A stretch of DNA of 64,000 nucleotides, taken from Carposina sasakii (lineage: Eukaryota > Arthropoda > Insecta > Lepidoptera > Carposinidae). Under the pieces are notes generated by a model. It saw nothing but the letters and a program-made list of their open reading frames with translations, ran no database searches and had not been told where the DNA came from. The stretch lies in assembly GCA_014607495.2 (NCBI GenBank), contig CP053159.1, forward strand, positions 11,477,501 to 11,541,500. Direction: 5' to 3'. The translations under genes and the position numbers were made by a program. Positions 44,750 to 53,983 of the stretch are shown here, piece by piece. Each line of letters opens with the position of its first letter. Position 1 is the first letter of the stretch.

Positions 44750-45530
44750 TATATAAATATAAAATAATAACATTATATAAAGTTGCTCTGTTGTCGAATG
44801 TCTTGCCATTATTGAAAATAATTCTAATTCAAAATACTTATCATACGTATCTTGTGTTTCTCGTGTAGGGTAAGTTAGTTTCTAGGTTTACATTAATGTA
44901 GTATTTTAATGAAGTACGACAAAAAAGCTATTGTAGGTAATAATGTAAATAGACTTTTATCTATATACCAACGTAGATAGGCCTGCGAAAATGTAGAGTT
45001 ACAAGTTTTTTAATGTATATTCTATCGTTAGTTAGGTAGCTAGCGCTCGGTAGGTATCAAACCTCAGAATTCCCGCATTATGACCTAGATGTAATTTCCT
45101 ATAATATCTATATAGAGCATGTATCAGGTGTCAAACGCGAGTTCAAATTATCAATTGTATATAGATTTGACTAACTTCGTGGTATACTCTACCGACGTCA
45201 ACGTCAAGAAGTTACTCAAGCCTAGGGGAAAATATATATTGATCCACGGCTGATGAAGTGAATAAATATCTCGTATCTTCAAAACACTTGATATATTCTA
45301 TTAACACGTCATATACAAGTACTCTTCTATTGGCTAAACGTATATTATTCAGGATACCAACCGAGAGACCCGACCTCGGGGGTCTCGTCCAAGCTGGATT
45401 TCCATCAATCAATCAATCAATTTATTTATTTGCACAAAATATGAGTTATATATAATATTATCTTGATTAATGCAAAATCTGTAAAATCTTATCATTTAAA
45501 TTGGCAGCTGTGTACGTACATATTGCGAGT
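44750..45530. other. No supported gene
   Basis: AT-rich, a (TCAA)n-like run at 45405-45422 followed by TTTATTTATT. No coding evidence. Confidence 0.4.
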
Positions 45531-45534
45531 TAGC

Positions 45535-45588
45535 AGATTTGATCGAATCTATATAGCGTCATCGAAATGTTTGCTCCAGTAAAGTTAA
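45535..45588 (+). repeat. Family H repeat, copy 3 (short)
   Basis: TTTGATCGAATCTATATAGC and GTCATCGAAATGTTTGCTCC match copies 1 and 2. A family J MITE follows at once. Confidence 0.4.
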
Positions 45589-45590
45589 GT

Positions 45591-45824
45591 CAGGGGGCCA
45601 ATTCTTGAAAAGTCACGAGTTGGAACGACGCCGAAACGGAACCATTGTAGATGCTCAGAACAAAGCAATCATTACTTAATTGTGACATAATTAGACACAT
45701 TTCAGCACGAGGCAGATATTTATTGTTATTTTGTCATACTCGCGATCTATGCGTGTACCTTATTACTTAACGGTTCGTTAGTGGTTGCGTTTCGGCTCAA
45801 AAATTTACAAGAATTCCCCCCCTG
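45591..45824. mobile_element. Family J MITE (234 bp)
   Basis: CAGGGGGCCAATTCTTG at the left and, inverted, CAGGGGGGGAATTCTTG at the right (15 of 17 match). Inside, GACGCCGAAACGGAACC at the left and GGTTGCGTTTCGGC at the right are also inverted. No coding region. Confidence 0.65.
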
Positions 45825-45829
45825 GTGAT

Positions 45830-46315
45830 GAAGTCTAACCGCTATTCGTAGGTGTGTGATGATAGCGAACTTCGTTACGAATCGATGATAAATTGTCTAA
45901 GCAGTCTGCTTTTTCATCGCGAATGTAAGCGCACCGGCATGATTAGAGGAATATTTAAAAATATGATTTTATATAATACCAACCAGTACAATTAAAAATA
46001 CAAATTTATGCTTCACAGCTAAATAATTCAAATTACGTGTAATTAACGTAATACGCTTCAGGCAGGTAGATAATTTAAAGGTTTCCTTTGGCAATGAAAT
46101 GTATTTATTAAAGAAAATTCAAGTTATTTAAGCACTCAAGACCTCATTAGCTATAATTCGATATCAATAATATAATTAATATTTGGCCTTATCAGGTCAT
46201 TTATTTATTTACTACAAGACCATAAAAAATTTGCCTTATTAAGTTGACCACTGTGTAGTTTCGAAGTTATTTTCATAAAATAAAGGAAAATCCTATAGTC
46301 AGGTTTAGCATAATA
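45830..46315. other. No supported gene
   Basis: AT-rich DNA without open frame or shared repeat. Confidence 0.35.
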
Positions 46316-46319
46316 TACA

Positions 46320-46425
46320 ATCATCCGGTAGCTCAGTTGGTGAGAGCTCTGCACGGAATGCGAGAGGTCGTGGGTTCGAGTCCCACTCGGGTGAAGAATT
46401 TTTTCATTTCTTAAAACATATTTAT
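46320..46425 (+). mobile_element. tRNA-derived SINE (family S1), plus strand
   Basis: The head keeps a good tRNA outline: D-arm GCTC...GAGC, A box TAGCTCAGTTGG, B box GGTTCGAGTCC with GTGGG/CCCAC stem, then GTGAAGAATTTTTTC tail. The anticodon stem is mismatched and the same tail follows other S1 copies, so a SINE is more likely than a working tRNA gene. Confidence 0.65.
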
Positions 46426-46435
46426 AACATAATAT

Positions 46436-46700
46436 ACAAGTTGCTTTGGCCGCATGGTGCCGGCAGAGTAGAATTCGTACCACCCCATGTCTGCCGGGGG
46501 GTATTGTACGATGCGATTAAGGGTTTCCGGGAGGTGGGCAGCAGCGCCTCCTGTGTTGACAACATAGTCCAAAATACAAACTGCGGTCACCAACCCGTTT
46601 GCCCAGCGTGGTGACTATGGGCAAATACCCCTCCATGGCAGCCTAGTGGCGTGCCCTGGGGGAGGCCTACGTCCAGCAGTGGACTGCAATAGGCTGATGA
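46436..46700 (+). repeat. Family F dispersed repeat, copy 3
   Basis: It is inverted relative to copies 1 and 2: GTGCCGGCAGAGTAGAATTC, GGAGGTGGGCAGCAGCGCCT, GGCGTGCCCTGGGGGAGGCC, CAGTGGACTGCAATAGGCTG. It follows the SINE tail after about 15 bp. Confidence 0.6.
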
Positions 46701-46724
46701 TGGATACAAGTTGCTAGTGCATCA

Positions 46725-46802
46725 TATGGGAGAACGCCCCTGAGTTCCTTAGCTCCTTAGGAGGTGCGGCTGATATACTCGTAGGTATTCTAGTAAAGAC
46801 CC
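46725..46802 (-). repeat. Family E dispersed repeat
   Basis: GAGAACGCCCCTGAGTTCCT, GGAGGTGCGGCTGATATACT and GTATTCTAGTAAAG form the inverse of 13575-13665. Confidence 0.45.
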
Positions 46803-46809
46803 GACACAA

Positions 46810-46983
46810 GCCCTGGATTGGAACCCCCAAGGGAAGCGTAAACGTGGCCGTACTAAGCAGACTTGGCAGCGTCCAATCATCGCAGAGGTGAAGAAACTAG
46901 GGAAGACCTGGAGCGAAACAAAACGTGACGCTCAGAACCAAACGGGATGGTGGACATCTGTGGAGGCCCTCTGCCCCGTCTAG
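46810..46983 (+). pseudogene. LINE reverse transcriptase C-terminal fragment
   Basis: Reading from 46810 gives ALDWNPQGKRKRGRTKQTWQ, then a run with KKLGKTWSETKRDAQN and W-residues, ending SVEALCPV and TAG at 46981. This is the conserved tail of a LINE RT (W-x-P-x-G-K-R-x-R-G-R-x-K-x-T-W). It is a different family from the LINE at 39-42 kb. Only 57 codons remain; after the stop comes a short 3' UTR. Confidence 0.65.
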
Positions 46984-46984
46984 G

Positions 46985-47770
46985 GGACACAGGAGTATAA
47001 GTCAAGTTAAGTAAATACCCACATCGGCACAGGACTATGATAAACTGATAAACGTGAGTTTAAGATTTTGGGAACACTGGCGTGTGTGTATGTTGTCATG
47101 AAACAATTCGTTCTACAAAGTTTCAAATATTCACAGATATGTAAAAAATAAAAACGCTACCAGTCAACTTACATGCCTACAACTTATATTTAAAATAATA
47201 CATCTTTGGCAATAATGAGAAAATAATAATTATAATGAAATAGTACTCGTACATACATGTCTTTCGTGTCGCATCCATAATTTAAATTACAATTACATTG
47301 TTACAACTTCATGAAAAAGTTACAAATAATGTAGAAAATGTATTTCATCGCTGCACCTACCATCTAGGTCTATAAACTAAAATATTCACCCTTCCTAAAA
47401 GTTGACGCAGTTCACGATATTCACTAAAATTGTTAGCTGAATACACAATGAGCTCACACTTGACTGTTTGCCAAATACGGCACTTTACGCCGCATCTCTA
47501 GTTGGAAAATATCATCGACCTACAAACGTTTCAAATATACATATTATGATAATGTCTCAGTTCATCCGTTCATCCATTCCAGAGTCCCGCAGTGAATTTT
47601 GAACACAAAATAGACGCTTAGGAAGTAAATGAAGTACAATAATTTGATAGAGCAAAATTAGGATAAAATTCGAATTCGAATGAAATTCTCATCAATTTAA
47701 AATGGGAAGTCACTCGAGACCCGATCGTGCTTAAGTAAAATGCTACTCGTACTTCTATACTCAGTCGCTT
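46985..47770. other. 3' flank of the kekkon-like gene, no other gene
   Basis: AT-rich, no long frame. Part of it may be 3' UTR of the minus-strand gene if the poly(A) site is downstream of the first signal. Confidence 0.35.
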
Positions 47771-47776
47771 TATCAC

Positions 47777-47782
47777 TTTATT
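47777..47782 (-). terminator. Candidate poly(A) signal of the kekkon-like gene
   Basis: TTTATT on the plus strand is AATAAA on the minus strand, 46 nt after the stop codon. Whether it is used cannot be told from sequence. Confidence 0.35.
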
Positions 47783-47828
47783 AGCGTCTAAATTTCCCTG
47801 TTTACGCATTATCATTGTGACGACGTCG

Positions 47829-50114
47829 TCAGATGTCGTTAGCGTCACCCACATAGCCCTCGTCGGGGCTTTCGGAGCATAAATCTGATACACACTTAAC
47901 GTTCGACACTTGTGGTATTGGCTTGAGCACACTTTCAGTACCTTCACCGGGCATCCTCGGCTCGGTAGTTTGCGTATCGACGCACCGCGTTTCCACCTGA
48001 TAACACCTTCCCGGATCTGCCATGCCGATCGGAACCATTACAGCACACGTTCCTTTTGGATTCACCCACGAAGTGCAGCCTTCGACAGGTGCGCAACATT
48101 GTGCCACGGGTTCAGTTTTATAGCCCTCTGGCGGAGAAGGAACAAATTCTTCATTGTAATACACTGTGCCGTTACCGACAAACGCGATGGGACGATTCCG
48201 TGGTACAGGGTACCCCTCTGCGGTGCGTCGTACATTCACCGAGTTGAATACTTCAAAATTGGGACATGTTTGGGGAGGTGTATTGAATTCTGTATCTTTG
48301 GCAAATTTGCATACAAGCTTTTGGCCCTTCGATTTATTGTGTGGTAGGGTCTGATAAAAAGGTCCTACTACGGAGTAATTCGACATTATTGGCGGTCTAC
48401 AAGGGTGTTTCGGAAGTCCATAATCGTATGGGTAGCCTTCATTGTCTAAAAAGCATCCGGGATTTAGATGAACGTCGGCTGAATGCTGATATATTGTATT
48501 TTGCGGTAAGCTTAAATTTTGTTGATCTTGCCACGTAACTTGACGTGGAATGTTGGATGTGAATGCGGTTTCTTCCTCGAAACCGTCGTTGGTAGTTTGA
48601 GTTTTGTACACTGATAATACTGTATTCTCATTCTGACTATTGTTAGCTATTGTTTCCGCCTCGCTAATTAGGTCGGGATTCCTGTCGACAAAGCCTTTCA
48701 TGGCATTGCTTTGATAGACTTCACTCGCGTCGTAATCACGGTTTGTTTGAACCGTGTAATGTAATGCGTGTTGGGATTGAGCATTCACAATGAGGCTACC
48801 ATTATTTTTGGGTATGTTTCCATTTCTATTCGATGGCAAAATTTGGTTACATAACGCGACATCTTTGCCGCTCTCTTTCTTTTTGCGACTTCTCGTATCT
48901 GTTTTAAATTTTAGCATTACAACGGCTAGTATTGCTATGAATAGGATGATAATGAGAAATACTACAGTTACAATTACTACTAAGTGTCGATATGGAAATG
49001 TTACAACTACCGTTACGGGCTCCTCTTTTACTATTATTCTTATAGTATAATTCGCTTGCGACTTGCCAGCTGGGTTTTCTGCGACACATGTGTAGGTACC
49101 ATTATCCTGAATTGAAACATTTATTATTACCAATTCCGTTTTTTTTTCTACACTCCCAGCTTCTAAATAATATATGTAGGAAGATTTTCCCGTTGTGTTA
49201 CTTGTTATGATTTGTCCTTGATACAGCCAGGATATTTTTGCCTCGGGTATTGCATTAACTTGACACTCAAGAGTCACATTATTTCCAGCATTTGTCTCTA
49301 AGAAAATGGCAGTAGGATTCATTTTTGGAAGGCAAGCCAGGTCTTTGGAAAGTACATTTCTGATGGCCCGATTCCTGAGGCGGTCTGGCTGTGAGCAGAT
49401 TGGCTCGACGGCGTGCGGCATATTAAAGTTCAACAACCAACTATGCAAATCTCTGAAGTGGCAATCACAGTTCCAATTATTGTTTTGCAAATTGATACCG
49501 CGCAGCGTATCTGGGAATATATTTTCACCCTGTATAGTTGAAAGTTTATTGCCATTCAGCCGAAGCCACTCTAAATGGTTTAATCCGGAAAAGGCTTCGT
49601 TTTCTATAGTCTCAATTTTGCACTCGCTCAGTTCCAGCGTATTCAAATACGCCAAATGTTGGAAACAGTGAGTCTTTATATTCGTGATAGGATTGTTATT
49701 CAATGAGAGCCGCATCAAAGAAGGAAAATACCCAAAGTTTGAAGAAGGAATAACCGTAATGTAATTGTTAGACAGGTCCAACTCAACGAGGTTGGCGAGC
49801 CCTTTAAAAGCATGGTTGTCTATTTTCTGTATTTTGCATCTCGGCAAATAAATTTTCTGTAGATCAAGTAGGCCAAGTTTTTGGAAGTATTCCTTTTGTA
49901 ACACTTGGAGATCGTTATCAGCGAAGTCTAGTACTTGTGTTTCGGAGTCGAGTGAGTGTGGAATGGCTTTCATTTCTTTCCCTGCGCATTCGACGTACCT
50001 TTTTCCGTTTTTCCACTTGCATATACATTGTAAGGGACAAGCGAGGACCGGCACGAGGATGCAGGTGGTACAGAGAGCCAGTAGCCTCACATCTATAGTC
50101 CTCCTGATTTTCAT
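47829..50114 (-). CDS. kek: Kekkon-like LRR and Ig transmembrane protein
   Basis: This is a single-exon frame of 761 residues. Order: signal peptide (about 1-25); LRR N-terminal cap with Cys cluster (26-48, CPLQCICKWKNGKRYVEC); five to six leucine-rich repeats (about 60-210, e.g. LVELDLSNNYIT, LEWLRLNGNKLST); LRR C-terminal cap (214-261, NNNWNCDCHFRDL); one Ig-like domain (about 272-362, Cys 284 and 343, Trp 296, DNGTYTC motif); transmembrane helix (379-402); about 359-residue cytoplasmic tail. That order matches the insect Kekkon family of neural/epithelial surface proteins, one of which (fly Kek1) inhibits the EGF receptor. Several N-linked sites (NxT/S) lie in the Ig domain. The ATG is the first in frame, with an acceptor 45 nt upstream. 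The paralogue number is not settled. Confidence 0.88.
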   Translation of the reverse strand: MKIRRTIDVRLLALCTTCILVPVLACPLQCICKWKNGKRYVECAGKEMKAIPHSLDSETQVLDFADNDLQVLQKEYFQKLGLLDLQKIYLPRCKIQKIDNHAFKGLANLVELDLSNNYITVIPSSNFGYFPSLMRLSLNNNPITNIKTHCFQHLAYLNTLELSECKIETIENEAFSGLNHLEWLRLNGNKLSTIQGENIFPDTLRGINLQNNNWNCDCHFRDLHSWLLNFNMPHAVEPICSQPDRLRNRAIRNVLSKDLACLPKMNPTAIFLETNAGNNVTLECQVNAIPEAKISWLYQGQIITSNTTGKSSYIYYLEAGSVEKKTELVIINVSIQDNGTYTCVAENPAGKSQANYTIRIIVKEEPVTVVVTFPYRHLVVIVTVVFLIIILFIAILAVVMLKFKTDTRSRKKKESGKDVALCNQILPSNRNGNIPKNNGSLIVNAQSQHALHYTVQTNRDYDASEVYQSNAMKGFVDRNPDLISEAETIANNSQNENTVLSVYKTQTTNDGFEEETAFTSNIPRQVTWQDQQNLSLPQNTIYQHSADVHLNPGCFLDNEGYPYDYGLPKHPCRPPIMSNYSVVGPFYQTLPHNKSKGQKLVCKFAKDTEFNTPPQTCPNFEVFNSVNVRRTAEGYPVPRNRPIAFVGNGTVYYNEEFVPSPPEGYKTEPVAQCCAPVEGCTSWVNPKGTCAVMVPIGMADPGRCYQVETRCVDTQTTEPRMPGEGTESVLKPIPQVSNVKCVSDLCSESPDEGYVGDANDI

Positions 50115-50165
50115 ATTGCCTCAAGGCATAAGCGTTTCGATGGAACTTGTCAACATTATCTGAAA
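50115..50165 (-). promoter_or_regulatory. 5' UTR part and splice acceptor upstream of the kekkon-like ATG
   Basis: On the minus strand TTTTTTATTGTTTCAG ends at 50160, then 45 nt of leader reach the ATG. A pyrimidine-rich tract with CAG is a good 3' splice site. It implies at least one upstream 5' UTR exon to the right, which I could not place. Confidence 0.55.
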
Positions 50166-50169
50166 CAAT

Positions 50170-51180
50170 AAAAAAGGAGATGAGTACGAGTTTTATTCTA
50201 AAAATAATTCCATTCTTGAAATCTAACTGGATGAGATCAAATAAAAACAATGCGGAATAAATTTGGTTCAATAAACAAAGTATTGAGTGTTTTGTTACTG
50301 TTGACAAGTAATTTAACAAAAGGTTATTTATTGTTTTATTAAATGCTAAATTAGAATCGACAGGAATACATAGATAAATAATTAAGCAGATTCCATTTTC
50401 AATTAATCAGCGAACAGAAATGGTGGTATCAATTTAAGATATTATGTCGTGTAGTTTTCTGGTAAATAGAGCAATTTTGTGAATTGGTACATTTTTAATC
50501 CAATGATCTTATCTTTTTGATGAGCCCTAATTTTAGTACGTAGGTAGGTAGTATTTATTACTTATAAAGAATATCGTGTAAACTTTAATAAACTACATTA
50601 AACAAAAAAAGCTTAATTTTAACACTAATTTGCGAATTAGTGATAACATAGTGATTCATATTATTATGCCCATATAACATCTACTTTACGTACGTACACA
50701 CCTATGTTTACAAATAAAGAAACTTTGAATGAAATTAATATGGTTTGAACTACGTATGATCTTATCATTTCACATTACTAGGAGTATGGAACTTAATTAA
50801 ATTTCATCGCCGCCAGTAGCATTGATTCCAGCTTGTTGCCATTTAATTTTACTGTGAATGCCAAATTAAAAGTACACATCAGTTCGGACATTGACGAGGG
50901 TAAGCAGACTGTTTATTTCTTTTTATATATTAAATTTAACATTTTGCTGTATCTGTCTGTAGATTTTTTGGGTTGAACTTTGTAATTATTTGAGTAAAAT
51001 TCTGAATACTCCACAAATTCTCATTTCCGTTTCCGGGTTTGAAAAACATAGAATTGGGACCGTTTTATTTTAAATCTGCACAATACATATTTAAAAAATG
51101 TGCAATCATACGTTTTTAGAGTATGTTGAGACAAGTCTATTGATATAAAAATTGAAGCTTAAATCGCTCTGATTCGTCTG
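50170..51180. other. Probable 5' intron of the kekkon-like gene; no element seen
   Basis: AT-rich DNA with no long frame and no repeat shared with the window. Confidence 0.35.
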
Positions 51181-51184
51181 TAAA

Positions 51185-51445
51185 ATGAACATATCTGATT
51201 TAAAGCCTCGAACCCACCGGATGCGTATGCGTACACGTAATGGTAGACGTACACGTACCTCTGAGTTGTAATGTATGGAACTGTATAGGCACGGGCAGAC
51301 CGGATGCGTACGAGTATGCTTAGACGTAAGCATAGACGTCAAGCGGTGTGTCCTGTCAAATACAGTTCCATATACATTACAACTCAGAGGTACGTGTACG
51401 TCTATGCTTATGGTCCGGCACATCCGGTGTGCTCGAGGCTTTAAA
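51185..51445. mobile_element. Inverted-repeat MITE rich in TACGTGTACG words
   Basis: AAAGCCTCGA at the left is inverted at the right (TCGAGGCTTT, 51433-51442). Inside, ACGTACCTCTGAGTTGTAAT pairs with ATTACAACTCAGAGGTACGT, and CCATAC/GTATGG blocks follow. The same element is at 38972-39195. No coding function. Confidence 0.65.
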
Positions 51446-51689
51446 TAAGGTATCTTTAATATCATTTTTCATCGTAAAAAAGTTTATGAATCGTGTTTCT
51501 GCAACTACAGAAAGTGAGACAATATAGTGAATAATTCGATCATAGAATATCACTTTCATATGTTTTGTAATAGTTGAGGAAAATCGATATAACTAATACC
51601 AATTTAACAGATTCGTCGTCTTAAAATTAAATTAAATTAATTAAAGAGTATTAGTTTTATTATTTATTTATCTTTTATAATATAAAAAT

Positions 51690-51895
51690 GATTCGCTGAA
51701 TGTGTTGCTAAGCGCTAATCTCGAGAACAGCTAAACCGATTTCGCGAATTATTTTTCAAATATTTCATGAAGTTCCAGGATGTTTATTTTAGAGAGAAAA
51801 CATGCCTGAAATAAAACAACACTTTCTATAGTGGCCACCCACGACTTTGTCCACGTTAAAAGGCATTACACCCGTGCAAATCCGGGGCGGATCCC
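51690..51895. repeat. Family G-like dispersed repeat, diverged
   Basis: GCTAAACCGATTTCGCGAAT, TTCATGAAGTTCCAGGATG and GTGGCCACCCACGACTTTGT carry the block order of family G, diverged. Confidence 0.45.
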
Positions 51896-51905
51896 TAGTT
51901 TATAA

Positions 51906-52312
51906 TACAGGGTGATTTTTGGTCGTCAACGTTCCCGAAAACTACGGAATCGCCTCATCATCACGATCATTTTTCTCCATGGAAGCATACTTGGGAAGTG
52001 TCTGGTTTCCAAAATATTAGGGTCCAGAGTTTTTCTGCATAAATGCACATTGACGCGTGTAGCAAGATTTTTTCACGAGAAATAATTAATATCTGTCTAT
52101 GAAAAAACTAGCATAAAAAAAAAAAATTTATTACTTGTTCGGGCAAAATTTATAGTGTCCAGTGCACTATAAATTTTGCCCGAACAAGTAATAATTTTTT
52201 TTTTCAAATAAATTTACATCCTTTCCCACCATTTTTTTTGCATAAACTTACTTTATTTTATGTATAGAGCACGTACCCTTCGTTAAGGGTGGCAACCAAA
52301 AAACATCCTGTA
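51906..52312 (+). mobile_element. MITE-B copy with internal inverted duplication
   Basis: Left TACAGGGTGATTTTTGGTCG; inverted right TACAGGATGTTTTTTGGTTG. The stretch GAGTAAATAGACTGCG is deleted. A 30-bp perfect palindrome arm pair (52128-52157 and 52165-52194) replaces the normal ACACTGGACAC junction. Confidence 0.8.
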
Positions 52313-52319
52313 TATTTTA

Positions 52320-52655
52320 ATTTGTTTGGAAGAGTAAGACCTCGCCGGACATTCAGATGTAGTGAAAGTTTAGGTCAAGAGTACCCTAATTTGGCCAGCG
52401 TGCATGAAGAAAATCATGAAAGTAGATAAGGCGAAAGAGGTGTGCCAGGACCGTAGCAAGTGAACATCCGTGATCGTAGGCATTAGACGTAGGCATTCGT
52501 TATGAAAGGATGTCCCGAAATTTCCAACGGGAAAAGTGGAAATCATAAAGTACACGCGGACGATGTATGGCGTCCGCCAGTCATATAGTCAGATTTGACA
52601 TTTTAATATCAGATATATAATCTCTCTCAGCCACCTTATGCTACGGCTGCAGTTA
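52320..52655. other. No supported gene
   Basis: A 61-codon minus frame (52370-52555) without recognisable domain. Moderately GC-rich; an old repeat is possible. Confidence 0.3.
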
Positions 52656-53373
52656 ATGGGCGATTTCCACTAGACGACGCGACAGCGACACGACCACAAC
52701 ATTTTGTCATCTGGTATGGGGAGCCGTATCGTGGTCGTGTAGTCTAGTAGAAAGACGGGCCGTACTGTTTAATACATTTATGTTTCCAAAAAGCTGTTGT
52801 CGTGGTTATATCGTCTATTATAGTAGGGGAGCCCAAGCGGGGATTTTTGAAGTTACTCGAGCGTGTCAGAAAATTATGTAGGGAGAATCCTTGCATAATG
52901 TAATGTACCCTTACCACATATGAACCCTTAATATGGTGGTGTACGTTGAGGGGAACCCGTCAGATTAGTAAAAAAAAATCGATCCTCTGAAAAACTCGAG
53001 CGCGTCAGATTAAGAGAGGGTAAGTTAATTACAGTGAGATAAGTGTATATTTCAATAATCTGACGATTTGAATGTGACATTAAGAAATAAACAAGTCACA
53101 AAGTTGTAAAAAAAAAACGATACCTCGAAATACTCGAGCGTGATTAATTTTTTTTTTATTTTAAAGATAATAGTGTCAGGATTGTAAAAAAATAATAATC
53201 TGACGTTTTAAATGGGGTAATGTTTATTAATTTGTCGAAAAAAGGTGGAGCGTACAGCGGCAGAGAGCTGTGGTTCCCCCACGCTGCGCCTAACTTTCGT
53301 TCTCACTCATTCTTTATCTCTTACTCTCTCGCACCGTCACAACTACGCCATGTTGTCATCTCAGCTTAGTGAT

Positions 53374-53482
53374 GGGCAAATGGAAAAAAATATCGATATT
53401 TATCGTATCGATATTTTTCAAATATATCGATATATATCACCCAAGAAATATCGATATTTCGATATATCGATATTTTTTGCCC
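53374..53482. repeat. Fold-back with five TATCGATA sites
   Basis: GGGCAAATGGAAAAAAATAT at the left pairs with ATATTTTTTGCCC at the right. Between them TATCGATA occurs five times. TATCGATA is the binding site of DREF in flies, found in many insect promoters. It lies 166-260 bp upstream of the ATG at 53648 and could serve as its promoter, which is an inference. Confidence 0.5.
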
Positions 53483-53647
53483 AATTTGCAATTATTTATA
53501 AAAATTGCCAAAATTATCGCTAACTTCCATACAGCAGACATGACATTTAACATAAATACAACTCACACAAAAAAAAACAATAAGCTACGCTTAGTTTACT
53601 CGTGACAACACAACAAAACAACGTTCGTACCAACACTCTAAACTAAA

Positions 53648-53983
53648 ATGCAGTGGAGAAACGCTCATAATCGCACCCCTACAAAGATGTCGCCAACAGA
53701 ATACGGATGGAGAAATGTGGATGGAAAATTGGAGCCGACTTGGTTCGTTGGAAACCAACTTCCTGAAGCGTACGAACACATCGTCATAACACCTGAAATT
53801 TTAGGAGATAATTTCGATTCAGGTACGTTTTCTTATCCTTTATAGACTATCAAAATATAAGTATAAGATTATGATGTATCATAATTATTTTTGTTTACAG
53901 AAACGCGAGATGACGAGGACGTTCAGGAAATTGAAGATGTGGAAGCCAACTTCGAAGATGAATTAAGCGAAGATGATAATTAA
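53648..53983 (+). CDS. Small two-exon gene inside the transposon (85 residues)
   Basis: Exon 1 is 53648-53822 and exon 2 is 53901-53983, joined across a 78-bp intron (donor GTACGT, acceptor TTGTTTACAG), phase 1. The start ATG is preceded in frame by TAA. The protein begins MQWRNAHNRTPTKMSPTEYG, continues WRNVDGKLEPTWFVGNQLPE, and ends in an acidic tail (EDELSEDDN). An AATAAA follows the stop by 43 nt (54026-54031). The GW...G.L.P.W pattern resembles a short C-terminal module I recall from proteins encoded by other mobile elements, at low certainty. No DNA-binding or catalytic motif is visible. It may be a captured gene piece or an accessory gene of the transposon. Confidence 0.6.

Noticed and set aside
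46320..46395. Functional tRNA gene
   Set aside because: A and B boxes and the T arm are good, but the anticodon stem is mismatched and the same sequence with the same tail recurs at five or more places, so it is a SINE head.
47910..49671. Several plus-strand open frames (47910-48347, 48056-48247, 48790-49050, 49306-49671)
   Set aside because: They lie antisense to the kekkon-like coding exon, have no domains, and follow from its base composition.
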